From: Gnetum montanum
Taxonomy: Eukaryota > Streptophyta > Gnetopsida > Gnetales > Gnetaceae
Assembly: GCA_015680685.1 (NCBI GenBank)
Contig: MNCI01004181.1
Location: 132,483-196,482, forward strand
Reading direction: 5' to 3'
Length of the DNA: 64,000 nt
Shown here in pieces: positions 45,031 through 56,264 of the stretch; position 1 is the first letter of the stretch; the number at the start of each line of letters is the position of its first letter. Below the pieces are notes generated by a model. It saw nothing but the letters and a program-made list of their open reading frames with translations. It did not search any database and had not been told where the DNA came from. Made by a program: the position numbers and the translations under genes.

Positions 45031-47640
45031 ATGCCAGGTAGTTTAAGTAAGAGTAAGGCACACCGATCTATTTGTTATTTAACATCAAGAATATCTTACT
45101 CTCATAGGCAAGACGGATCCTTCCCACCAGTGTCGCAGGAATGTTAGGTGGTATATGCACATCCAGACGAGTATATATCCAACTTCATCTTTATCTTGCA
45201 TCAAGATGAGCACGTGCGATGGTGGGACATGGAGGGCAATATCATATTACCCCTTGATCGATCAGTTCTTGGAATGCTGCTCCAAACTCTTGCCAGACTC
45301 GACATTTAGGACCACGATGTGGAGTATGTAATGGAGGATCATGATTATTGGGACTATCGCCCAATTGAAGCACAATGTGCACAGGACTAACACTAGGCAG
45401 AACACCATGAGTACATAAAGGAAAAATAGTTTAGTAAACCTTTGTTCTTGTAGGGCCCGCATGATGATGAGGAACCTATTTCTCATGGTTGCCATTTGCC
45501 TGAACCTCCTCCACTACATCAAATCATCCAATCCATCATACAAAGTAAAAAATTAGGTGATTATGAGTTCCTGGGTGGTGGAGGATCTCACAAAAAAGAT
45601 CATGGAAAAGGGAAGGAGGAATGTGAAAATAGAGGTTGTCACTGGAGCAGAGGAGGGGACCAACACCATGACGGTGGTAGTTCTCTTTCCTCTTCTCCCT
45701 CTTCTCCATATTCTTGTTCCACCTTGTCTTCACCAGGTTCTGACTCTAATCACCACCATCGCAACAAGGATCAGGGTGATGGTGATTAGAAAGATCGATA
45801 GGACTGCAAGGATAGATGGGGATAACGTAAGGAAAAGCGTGATCAATCACGCAAGTCTTACCATCAAGAAAAGAGAGGCAGCAGAAACCATCCCGGATGT
45901 CATGGCCATTAGTAGGACTATGACTCAAATGAACCACTACTTGCTACTTAGAGCATACTTAATATAGTCAAGGTAGTTCAAATACGCACCAAGCACTTAA
46001 AATACAACTGGATCAAGTGCCTTGACATGAACAACATCCCCAAATTTGAAGGGGGATATAACTGTGATCTGTAGACTCACTTGCAAGCATTTCATGATGC
46101 CTGCACCCTGCAAAATATAAACAATGATTGGCAGAAACTCAAGCTATTCCCCCAAACACTCATTAAGGAAGCGGAAAGCTAGTATCGGTCTTTGGAACCA
46201 AAATCAATCAGACGATGAAGTACGATGCTGGAAATTTTCAATGATAAATACCAAACCTACTCTAGAGTGTCTAATTTGAGACAACAAATCCAAGGATGGA
46301 AGCAAGGTGGCCATGAACCTTTGGATGCAGCCATGGGTAGATATTACTCATTGTTAGATCGATGCCTTGGTCATAGCTACTCTCAGCGAGAATAGCTCTA
46401 GCATATCATATATGGGCTCCGCTTTGAAACAAGAAAGATCCTTAGTGTTTACGCTCAAGGATAATTATCTGAGTTAAGGGCTCATCAACTATAGTGCCTC
46501 ATTGAGCAGGTGGCCAAAGTGGAAGGGGAACTAAGGAAAAAGGAAAGTACAGAAGAATATAATTGGGAGTCTTCCATCTGAAAGAAGGAAGTCCAATTTT
46601 CTGAAGATGAGGAAGAATCACCACTAGATGTAGCAGTGAATCAAAAAACCTTACCCATACAAAAATTTTCCTTTGAAATTTTGACCAAGGTTGACAAGAT
46701 GTGGGATTCTTTGGATGAAAAATTCCAAAGTGTTTTGAAAATCATAGAGGAATCCAAAGAACAAAGCAATGGTTAAGATCAGCATAGGAGAAGAGAAGTT
46801 GAACATGCCTACCATAAAGGTAAGGGAAACGTTGCTACAACAGAACAAATTGTAGACTCTGACACAGAGGAAGATGATGGATGTAACATATGCAAGTACA
46901 AACATCCTAAGGGGTGTTTTCCTATAGTGTCACATTTACAAGAGTTTTGGGTGTATGCGTTGAATCCTTGCTTGGCAAAAAGGCAAACACCTCAAAGATT
47001 ATCTTACCCACAAGGCAATCCCAAGCAGTTCCACCAACAATAGGGATATTATCCAAGTGGAGTACCACTACAACCTTATGAGTATTACCAGCAATGGTAG
47101 CATCGACAATCATGGGGGATGCCGTCTCCAAGGTAGCAGTACCCTTATCAGCAGTTGCATCCTTATGGGTACTACGTTTAGCAACCAGTATCCCCACATG
47201 ACTCTTCTAGTCATGCATCATTTCAAAATCATTACTACCCTTCAGAATACTTCCAAACATAGTCTCCATCACCTAGGGGGGAGAACCCACATCTATACTA
47301 TCTTCTGTCACCTTCTCCTACCATACCTACTCATCAACCCTCCACTCAACTACCTCTTGCTCCACCTATGTAGGGAGAAATACCACCATAGCCACAACAA
47401 CGTAATGCCACGAGGGCTGTCAACTTACAACTAGTTTCTTAGCCAAGTGGACTTGAATCAAAACCATGGAAACACCCTTTTTTTTGACCCAATATCCCAA
47501 ACATACCTTCAAATTCACCTATGGCCAGTGCCTCTAAACCTCCAATCACCTCCACCATTCAACCCTTCGAGCAACCTTCAAGCCAAACACCTTCCAAAGT
47601 ACAAACCGTCATGCTAACACATGCTGTGATGGACTGGATA
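45031..47640 (+). pseudogene. gag: Element X gag
   Basis: ATG at 45031, about 85 bp after the PBS, in frame with FILHQDEHVRWWDMEGNII near 45190. A Ser/His-rich region follows (45600-45790). The gag domain lies at about 46030-46480 (FEGGYNCDL, LQAFHDACTLQNINND, then HEPLDAAMGRYYSLL). A charged region precedes the zinc knuckle CNICKYKHPKGCFP at about 46885, which is followed by a Pro/Gln/Tyr-rich tail. Scattered stops. In this family gag and pol read as one polyprotein. Confidence 0.83.
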
Positions 47641-48110
47641 AAGGCAAGCCATCTTCCTTAGAAATTGACTGATCCAGGGAGTTCCCTCATATACCTCCAA
47701 GTGGTAGGAAATGAGCCATGCAAAGCTCTTTTAGATTTGGGGTCAGGTGTCAACTTGATTTCGCATGATATGTACAAGACTTGGAACCTACCCCCATTAA
47801 AGAAAAGAAAAATTTAGGTTGATCTAGCAAACTAATCCATTATTATTCTCTTAGGATTGGTAGAAGATATTGTGACCACTATTTGTGGGTGGTCCTATCT
47901 TGCTGACTTCTTGGTCATCCATGTTGATAATTGTATGGGAAATTTTTCGATCATAATGGGAAGATCCTAGCTTAGCACAGTGGATGCACAATTGGGGCTT
48001 TGAGATCTTTCCCTTGAAATTTCAAAAGAAAATCCTTTTGGGAAGATTGAGAAGAAGCGTGTTCCATGCATTGCGTATAATGACTCCAGGTGCAATTGTA
48101 TGTAGCAAAT
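47641..48110 (+). pseudogene. pro: Element X aspartic protease
   Basis: LIYLQVVGNEPCKALLDLGS begins the domain, with active site LLDLGSGVNLIS, then LVEDIVTTICGWSYLADF and IIMGRS-x-LSTVDAQLGL. D-L-G-S replaces D-S/T-G-A. The same change occurs in element Y, and Athila copies usually read DLGA. Stops lie at 47814 and nearby. Confidence 0.84.
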
Positions 48111-48559
48111 TTGGTTCGCTAAGTGGACATCTATTCAAGCATGCAGTTGGTGTGCTGAAGAATCACATATTCAATGATGTCTGTATGTAGTAGCCACAAA
48201 TCAAAAAGGCACCCAGTGGCTAACCGCTAACTCTGATAGTAGCACTTTATGCATGGAACCATCTAAGGGCCTTGTATGTGCCTATATGGAAAGCATGGAT
48301 GAATTGGAAAAGGTCCATTAACAAGTCTCCACTGTTGATGACAATGATGATTGAGGAAAGCTATAGATCCCTAAAAGATTTAGACATGAACCCTTGGAAC
48401 TGAAAACCTTATTGGCCAATTTGGAATATGCATTCTTGTAGAATGGCAAGTCGGTAATCATTAATGCCACTCTTGCTCCTAAACAAAAGAAGAGATTGCT
48501 AAATATGGTGAACAAATGGGTGGCTACTTTTGCATGGTCATATCTTGAACTAACAGGAG

Positions 48560-49069
48560 TTGACCTAGGGTATGCCAACATCAGATTCATATCAACCCCT
48601 CTATGAAGCCACGACAATAACCACAAAGACGATTGAACCCCAAACTGAAGCAAATCATTAAAGATGAAATTGAACAATTGCTGAAAGCAAGGTTCATCTA
48701 TTTCATCATGAATAGCGAATGGGTCAATCCACTCATTATTGTGCCAAAGAAGGATAAAAATTGGAGAGTCTGTATAGATTTCTAATTACTAAATATGGTA
48801 ACCTTCAAGGATGACTTCCCACTTCTGTTTATGGATCAAGTGTTGGATACTATTACGGGGCATTGTTACTATAGCTTTTTGGATGGTTATAGTGGCTATA
48901 ACCAAATCCAAATCACACCCAAAGACCAAGCCAAAACAACATTTGCAAGTTCCTAGGGGACTTTTGCATATAAGAGGATGCCCTTTGGCCTATGTAATGC
49001 ACCTGCAACCTTCCAACGCCTCATCCTTAGCATCTTTCAAGAACAAATTGGCAATGGAGTAGAAGTTTT
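48560..49069 (+). pseudogene. pol: Element X reverse transcriptase, N-terminal part
   Basis: KLKQIIKDEIEQLLKARFIY, then VNPLIIVPKKDKNWRVCID, then LDTITGHCYYSFLDGYSGYN and the MPFGLCNAPATFQRL block, cut by the gap just before the VFMDD motif. Alignment to element Y (61385-61584) predicts about 200 missing bases. Confidence 0.87.
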
Positions 49070-49552
49070 NNNNNNNNNNNNNNNNNNNNNNNNNNNNNNN
49101 NNNNNNNNNNNNNNNNNNNNNNNNNNNNNNNNNNNNNNNNNNNNNNNNNNNNNNNNNNNNNNNNNNNNNNNNNNNNNNNNNNNNNNNNNNNNNNNNNNNN
49201 NNNNNNNNNNNNNNNNNNNNNNNNNNNNNNNNNNNNNNNNNNNNNNNNNNNNNNNNNNNNNNNNNNNNNNNNNNNNNNNNNNNNNNNNNNNNNNNNNNNN
49301 NNNNNNNNNNNNNNNNNNNNNNNNNNNNNNNNNNNNNNNNNNNNNNNNNNNNNNNNNNNNNNNNNNNNNNNNNNNNNNNNNNNNNNNNNNNNNNNNNNNN
49401 NNNNNNNNNNNNNNNNNNNNNNNNNNNNNNNNNNNNNNNNNNNNNNNNNNNNNNNNNNNNNNNNNNNNNNNNNNNNNNNNNNNNNNNNNNNNNNNNNNNN
49501 NNNNNNNNNNNNNNNNNNNNNNNNNNNNNNNNNNNNNNNNNNNNNNNNNNNN
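49070..49552. other. Assembly gap, 483 N
   Basis: Covers the RT catalytic motif and palm end of element X. The corresponding interval in element Y is about 200 bp, so either the gap size is nominal or the copy has an insertion here. ORFs drawn across it are artefacts. Confidence 0.93.
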
Positions 49553-50175
49553 AAGGAATCATTAGTCAACCAGGCACTGTAAAAGATGTCTGGTCATTCC
49601 CTGGACACACTGGTTATTACCAACGCTTCATCAAGAATTTCTTGAAGATTGCCAAGTCGTTGGTGGAACTAATGAAGAAGGATGCTCCATTTGTCTAGAC
49701 TAGGGAATGTGAGTCTGTATTCCAAACACTAAAATGGAAACTCGTAGAGACTCCAATTCTATGGGCACTTGATTGGTCTAGACCATTTCACATCATGACA
49801 GATGCATCTAATTATGCATTGAGAGCCATGCTCACACAATTGGATGGCTAGAGATGTCCATATTATATCCACTATGCAAGTCGAAGCATTGTGGGTGCTC
49901 AGCTCAATTACACCACCACCGAAAAGGAATTAATGGTAGTGGTGTTTGCCTTGGAAAAGTTCTGACACTATGTGCTCAGATACAAGGTGTTTGTACATAC
50001 TAACCACAGTGCCATCCGGTTCTTTATGAACAAACCAATGGTGAGTCCCTGTATTATACGGTAGCTAGTGATCCTTCAGGAATTCAATCTTACTATGGTA
50101 GACAAAAAGGGAGCTGAGAATGTGGTTGCTAACCACTTATCTTGGTTACAATGGGATAGTGCAAAGGAGGAGGAG
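49553..50175 (+). pseudogene. pol: Element X RT end and RNase H
   Basis: The RT thumb reads PGTVKDVWSFPGHTGYYQRF, then the connection WALDWSRPFHIMTDASNYAL (first RNase H Asp). RNase H continues with QLNYTTTEKELMVVVFALEK, HTNHSAIRFFMNK (catalytic Asp to Asn) and ENVVANHLSWLQW. Stops occur near 49695, 49848 and 49963. Confidence 0.86.
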
Positions 50176-51598
50176 CCACTCTCTGACCAATTACCAGATG
50201 AACTCCTCTTCATTAGAGCAATCGCCAAGGAAACACCCATAGGATCAACTTGGTTCAGCAACATCCTTACCTATCTTCTAACAAAAGAGTTACCAAACGA
50301 GTGGGATCATTGGAAGAAATAATAGTTTCTTCACAAGGCCAAGCACTTCACGGAAATCAATGGACACCTTTACATGGTGTGTGTGGATGGCTTGGTTCGA
50401 TGGTGCATCCTTGATGAGGATAAACTATGTGTCCATAAAGATGCTCATGAAGGCCCTTATGGGGGCCACTATGTTGGATAATGCACAACCATTAAGATCC
50501 TACTTGCATGGTATTACTAGCCTACACTCTTTAGAGATCTCAATGGTTTGTCTACTCTTATGAATGATGTCAATGATATGGTGGGATGATGACATGAATG
50601 GAGGGACCTCAACAATGGATCTAGCCACTAGAAAGCTTTAATATTTGGGGCATTGACTTCATGGGTCCCATTGCACCCATGTCCAACAGAAAGGCATATA
50701 TCATCATCGTAGCAGACTACTGTACCAAGTGGGCAAAGGCGGTAGCCGTCACCGATTGTTCCTCAACTACCACAACACAATTTGTCCAACAGCAAATCGT
50801 GAACAGGTTTGGGATGTCATGTGCACTCATTTCAGATAATGGAACTCACTTTACGAGCAATACTTTTTATAAACTCATGCAGCACTTGGGGGTCGAACAT
50901 AAATTTACAACACCCTATCACCCCCAAGCCAACAGGCAAGCCAAAGTCACAAATAGGGAGATTACAAAGATCCTAACTAGGACCATTAGCAAATATAGGA
51001 AGGATTGGAACACAAAACTTAATGATTCTCTTTGGGCCTATTGCTCAACGTGAAAACTTACGATCAGCTACTGTCCTTATGAGTTAGTGTACGGAAAACT
51101 ACCAAAACTTCCAACTTAGGCAGAACTTCGAACACTATCTACCACTAGAGACTTGGGTCTTGACTTATCACTAGCACAACTAGAACAACTCATCAACTTC
51201 AATGTGTTAGATGAGAATCAACTAATAGCCCTATCATCAAATGAAATACATAAGGCCTATAATAAAAAATGTCATGATCTTAGGATTTGAAAGGTAACAT
51301 TTCAACATGGAGATAAGGTACTTTACTAGAACCCCACACATGTACTACAATGTACTAAGTTTCAAAAATTGTGGGAGGGACCTTATATTATTTTCAAAAC
51401 CTTTCCATTCAGGGCCCTACTTATACACAAACCTGAGGATCCGACAAAAACATAATTAGTCAATATGCAACAATTAAAACCCTTCCATGAACTCCACTGA
51501 CTAGTGTCACTACCCTCTCATCGCACAGTCAACCTCGTTCCATTTTTTGGATCTCTTCCTCCCAACTTAGTCATGGGGGAGATCACCATCCATGCTAA
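50176..51598 (+). pseudogene. pol: Element X integrase
   Basis: The zinc region has HEGPYGGHYVG near 50450 and is partly frame-shifted. The core is the best preserved in the window (50661-51053): FNIWGIDFMGP with the first Asp, ADYCTKWAKAVAVTDCSS, LISDNGTHFTSNTFYKLM with the second Asp, and PYHPQANRQAKVTNRE with the Glu-position region. The C-terminal LWEGPYIIFKTFPFRALL block follows, ending SSSQLSHGGDHHPC at TAA 51596. Confidence 0.88.
51567..51582 (+). promoter_or_regulatory. PPT-like motif at the end of element X pol
   Basis: TTAGTCATGGGGGAGA, identical to 1679-1694. It overlaps the codons of the conserved LSHGGD tail. Confidence 0.45.
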
Positions 51599-53059
51599 TA
51601 ACCTTTATGGATTTCTCAATTATTTTTGAAAGTTTTTATTTTACACCTTTTTGTTTTACAACATCATTAGTACGTTTGACCATTCTTACTTACTTTTTCT
51701 TTCTTTTTTTAATTATTTCTATCTGTATATACATACTTATCCTTTGATTGTTTTATACTTTTCATTAATAAGCTATCTTATTGTCATAGGATGTATTGGT
51801 GCGGTTGTTTCTCTTTTAGATGGTTTGCATGATATGGTCCACCTATTCTATCTAGCTCCTACCTTAGCATTGTTGTTCTAAGAAGTCACATTCTACTTTC
51901 ATTTTATGTAATAGGTAGTGAGTCCATGTCATCCATCCATACACCCACTCCACGATTTTCCTTATTTTAAAAACATGCAAATCCCTTTCAATTAAAAACA
52001 ACTTTAATTAATTTTTGACTTGCGTAGTTTCTAGACTTGAGGTGGATCCAACAGTTTGAACAGGGTTTGACCTCAAGGGAAATGCAACATTCTTCATACT
52101 TTTCTATTCCCTTGTATGCAAGTGTGTGTCCTCATGGACTTCTTACCACTCCATATCCTCTCATAAAAGGAAGTTAAATGGCAATTTGTCCTTGCACGGT
52201 GTGGTCCTCATTATTCAAAAAAAATGAGGATTCAAAGCACATCCCTTTGACCAAATGCATGCAAAATTGCATGGGTCTTTGCATGGTGTGGTTTTCATAG
52301 AAAAAAAAAACATAAAAAAAAACATGGAAATTCAAAGCACACCCCGTAGACTGCCTCTAACAGGCTACAAGCACTAGTTATGGGACTTGTTTTGTCCCCT
52401 CTAACTCAACTCCTTTTTCACTTTCTATCTCTCACTCATGTTGGAGTGGTGATTATTGTGGGAGCATTCTTATGCCTCAACGAAATGGACTAGTCTTCGA
52501 ATGTTGATGTGATGTCACTGAGCATGGTTAATTTTGGGTTTGGATTGAGGATGGATCCTACTAGGTCACTTAATCATACACTTCACAAGGGATTTCATGT
52601 GACCAAACTTAGGAATTCCATTTCACTCCCTCTTCTCTCCATCATTTACTTCCCATTACTCACCTCACTGCTGGTTTTATGTTTTGAATGTCTACCATAC
52701 TTTGCTAGAACTTCTAATTCTTCGGCTGGTTCTCATGGATGCGAGTATTAACTCGTAGTTACCATTAATTAACTATGGGGCCCTTGGACTCCTATGTTGA
52801 TGATGTGCAAGGGCTGCTAAGGCTATTGCTTGCTATGGGGAGGACCCACTTACACATCCTTTGGTTCCATTTATTAATCTCCTATCCCTTTGATTTATTT
52901 GGTCGATCATTTCTATGTTTCCCATCACACAACCCTTCATCCACCAAGTTCCATACTATGATATTCTCCTAATTTTGACTCTTCCTTTGATCACAATTTT
53001 CCTTCCTTTTTCTCTCATATTATTCTTTGGTCTTGACATTCTCGAATCCCCCCAGTGTT
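51599..53059 (+). other. 3' UTR of element X
   Basis: Homologous to 1711-3100: T-rich start, hairpins at 52198-52242 and 52285-52343, GGCTACAAGCACTAGTTATG (52363), then CTATGGGGAGGACCCACTTA (52835). The expected TTAGTCATGGGGG tract at the far end is missing. Short + ORFs (52509-52751, 52775-52972, 52915-53235) have no recognisable domain. Confidence 0.7.
52198..52343 (+). repeat. Two tandem 3' UTR hairpin units, element X
   Basis: Unit 1 inner arms CCTCATT/AATGAGG and unit 2 arms TTTTCAT/ATGGAAA, both between GGTGTG and CACA(T/C)C. Relative to element A, T-A pairs become C-G in unit 1 and C-G becomes T-G or T-A in unit 2, so pairing is maintained. Confidence 0.8.
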
Positions 53060-53300
53060 ATGCTACAATTCACAGCTTTGGACTTTTAATTCATTGGTCA
53101 ATGCTGGTCAACCCCATTGAACAACTACATCAACTAGGCCCCATATATGCACCCACCTACATTTATGCAACCTTGTTTATGTGGCCCCATCAATGTAAGA
53201 CAAAAATACTATATATACTTGCATTGCACCTTTGAAATTTATCTATTTCTTCACAAAGCTAGGGGATATTTTCCATGTTCCTACATCAAGTCTTCTTTTT
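53060..53300 (+). repeat. U3-like LTR patch (possible remnant of the element X 3' LTR)
   Basis: CAACTAGGCCCCATATATGC and TTTATGTGGCCCCATCAATG resemble the element Y U3 (CTACTAGGCC..., GATGTGGCCCCATC). A TATATATA box (about 53210) and CACAAAGCTAGGGGATATTTTCC (compare GCAAAGCTCTTGCAG...GAATATTTTCC in Y) follow. R-U5 cannot be followed beyond this. Confidence 0.45.
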
Positions 53301-53653
53301 AAGCACCAAACGTGTCCACCATGTGTCCCAATCCAGCCATTCTTTAACCCTTTTGCTACTAGAGGCATGCTATACATCGTGGGGGAGAGGGTGAGGTTAA
53401 TGATTATTATGATTATCAAAGCCTTAACACCTCTTAGGAAACAGAAAAAAAAGACAAAAAAAAAATAACACAACAATTAAAAATTGAAACTCGTCATGTT
53501 TTATTGTTTTTTTCTAACCCCTCAACTACACTCCGGAGGAATCTAATAGGATACACGTGTTGATGTCATAGCTTGGTCAAAATGAGAAGGTGTATGATTA
53601 CCATTTTGAGAAACTTATACAAATTATAATTCATGATTATGTTATGATTGCAA
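53301..53653. other. Leader before the second accessory ORF
   Basis: Non-coding. An A-rich run lies at 53440-53475 and a GTGGGGGAGAGGGTGAGG purine run at 53380. The last ~50 bases, ending ATGATTGCAAATGG, resemble the leader of the first accessory ORF. Confidence 0.4.
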
Positions 53654-56161
53654 ATGGCACCTAAATCGAGGCATCCAAGGGGAGAAGGACTGTTCCAACC
53701 AAGGGATAAGCGACCTAGAATGGAAAGAGGATGAGACACATGACCTCAAGAGCATGTGGAGGACTCACATGCAACTGGCCCCCTCCGTGAAGGACCTGAC
53801 ATGGAATCTATTCATTAGATTCTTGAAGAGGATGTCCCCAGCGAACAATCGTGAAGGGATGAGACTCCAGTGGTAGCACCATGGCTTGAGGTCACCATGA
53901 CCCAGGCTTGTATTGATGCTATCAAGTTGAGGGAGCTACAACGAATGGTCCTTCAGGAGTTGAACTTTAGACTAGTTCTAGAAAATGCACTAGAAGAAGT
54001 CAAAACTCAAGTATAGAATTATCCTATGTGGCCAATTATCACATTTAGTGGTGAATGGTACCTAGGAGAAACTTATCTCTTTTGTATGAATAAGCAACCA
54101 GGGTCCAGAGTAAGAATCAAAGACATTCATGTATCTTACTTTGTAGAAGCAATTGCACAAGCTCTTGGGTTACCAGAGACCAAAGCTGACATGGTGGAGA
54201 TTCCCAAACAAGCAAACCTTGAAGTAAAAGGGGAGTGGATCAAGTGGTGCTATGGGATAGAACGTAAGAAGTTTGACACACTAACCACCGCAGAGAGGGT
54301 TTACTCAAAAATTGCATCTTACCACTTGAATCCAATGGTAAGACCCAGCAAGATCACTACCTTCTCTACTCATGCATGTGCCACTTTAACCAGAAAGTTT
54401 TTCATTAACTTTCCATAGTTGTTTTTCATTGAAATTGAGAAAATATTTCCTAAAAACGAACATGGAAGATGAGCTCTACCCTTTTCCTACCTAATTAGAA
54501 AGTTGTGCAAATGGGTAGGGATAGCATGATATGCCNGCTCCTGTTGGCTCAAGAGCAATTGTCAAATCTCGCATATGTGTTCTATGATCACCTATGAGCC
54601 TGACCTTGTTGTTTGTGCAGGCGGTGAAGGTGGTTGCTACTCTTCCCTTAGTTGTGTGATGGCAGGAGTCTTATTTTTCATCATTTCTCGCAACAAGGCA
54701 ATTGGGGCATGATGCAGTGTATCATTGGCATATCGTGCTATCCCTACCCATTTGCACAACTTTCTAATTAGGTAGGAAAAGGGTAGAGCTCATCTTCCAT
54801 GTTCGTTTTTAGGAAATCTTTTCTCAATTTCAATGAAAAACAACTATGGAAAGTTAATGAAAAACTTTCTGGTTANAAATTTCACTACTTTCTCTATGCT
54901 CTTGGAGGATGGAGAAGGGGCAACTATCCTGGTAATGAAACACCAGGGATAAGAAGTTATGGTAGAAGTGGTTGTTGACACAATTGCTACGGCTCTTAAT
55001 GCACCTACGGTGCCTGTACCAGATGTACATGGACTTGAAGATGTATAGACATTCTTAGGAACTCAATGTAGCAAAATCAACATAGCCCAACATGAAGAAT
55101 TGTTGGACTGATTGGTGGGAACTAGGAAATCGTTTTCAAATATTTTTGATCTTTTGGACAACATCATTGCAACTCAGTCAAAGCTGCTCTTAGTAAGGGG
55201 CAAGTGCCTCATCTTAGAGGGACAACTTGAAGTAGCCTAGGGTGATCATCATTGCTTGGCTATGGAAGTTTCCCAACTAAGGGTCCAACTTGTTGATCCA
55301 ACTCTTCTCAACCGTGAACTCACTAAGGATGAAGATTTTCAATAGCTTCAAACCAAACTTCAGATGGTTGAGAACAAGTGAGAGTCAGCAATCTTTGACA
55401 AGTCCTTAACAAACATCCATTTTTACCATCTAAAAAAGGACTTGGTAGAGGTTTGCTAGGAGAATGTCAGGTTGATCGTAGAAGTTCATTGCCTACACAA
55501 TGTTGGTGTTGAAAATCAATGCATGAAAGATTTTATCCATCAACAGCAAGAGGAGCTAGCTAAGGTAAACACTGATGTAAGAAGATTGATAGCTAAAAAT
55601 CATAATTTGTCCATGAAGGAAGTTTGAGCCTTGCAACAAAAATTAGCTATTGAAATCGATGCTTGGAAAAATGAGGCCCTTAAGTTTGAATGAGTAAAAA
55701 ATTATTATAGGGACCAAGTGGGATTGCAAAAGGAAGTAAATGAAATAGAGATTCAAGTCGCAAAGGCTAAGATGAACCAAGCACTCCAACAACTTAGGGG
55801 AGGAGGCAAGGTGTGGTAACCCATCTTCGATGGATTGAACGCCTACAACCAAGCTGAGATCCATCTCAAAGAGCTGCAGATTGAAGAGATGGTAGACTAC
55901 ATGGAATTAGTCAATCTCTGTTATGCAAACCTAACTATGCTAAAAGCTAGAAGGCCACATTTTGACCTAGAAAAGCAAGTGGCCACCTCATATTCTTTAT
56001 ACGAGGGTGAGTTCCAAGTGCATAAAGAAACAAAATAAAAGTTAGAAATAGCAAATGCAGAACCCAAAGTTCTCCACACACATTTTGAAGGACAACATGT
56101 AGTTGTAGAGAACTTGGCTCAACAAATGAATGACTACCAGCAGCTGCAAACATCAATATGA
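53654..56161 (+). pseudogene. Accessory ORF, copy 2 (plant-transposon-type domain plus coiled coil)
   Basis: Better preserved homologue of 5548-8110. It starts MAPKSRHPRG with a basic N-terminus. A globular domain (54026-54418 open) reads FSGEWYLGETYLFCMNKQPG, then HVSYFVEAIAQALGLPE, then YSKIASYHLNP. An LI-K-LCKWVGIARY-like block falls in the misassembled part. From about 55150 a long coiled coil runs to a TGA at 56159, with Gln/Leu/Glu-rich wording (IHLKELQIEEMVDYMELVNL). About ten stops overall. No retroviral enzyme or zinc knuckle. I read it as a PF20167-like 'putative plant transposon protein' domain, unverified. It ends 36 bp before the LTR of element Y. Confidence 0.65.
54387..54876. 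other. Misassembled inverted block inside accessory ORF copy 2
   Basis: 54387-54535 and 54727-54875 are near-perfect inverted copies (149 bp each, about two differences), and single n positions stand at 54536 and 54876. Read in reverse, 54537-54875 continues the ORF of the left side (CKWVGIARYANDTLHHAP...). A contig was probably placed in the wrong orientation with both overlaps unmerged. Confidence 0.85.
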
Positions 56162-56264
56162 GCATTTGATATTGAACAAAAATAGTTCATTGCTTGGTGA
56201 TGAAGTGTTTGTTGGTTGCTACGTCTACTAGGCCGTGTATATGGGGTCTTGTATATGCAGCTAC

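Larger units (their letters stand above)
44032..53300 (+). mobile_element. Athila-like element X
   Basis: 5' LTR, PBS, gag, protease, RT (part in an N gap), RNase H, integrase to 51598, then 3' UTR with two hairpins. No PPT or complete 3' LTR is evident. Only a U3-like patch at 53060-53300 follows. All domains carry stops. Confidence 0.82.

Noticed and set aside
45536-45937. - strand ORFs opposite the element X gag
   Set aside because: Antisense shadows of the Ser/His-rich gag region.
48978-49569. ORFs of 180-195 codons across the second N run
   Set aside because: Same artefact. Only the first ~30 codons of the + frame are real RT sequence.
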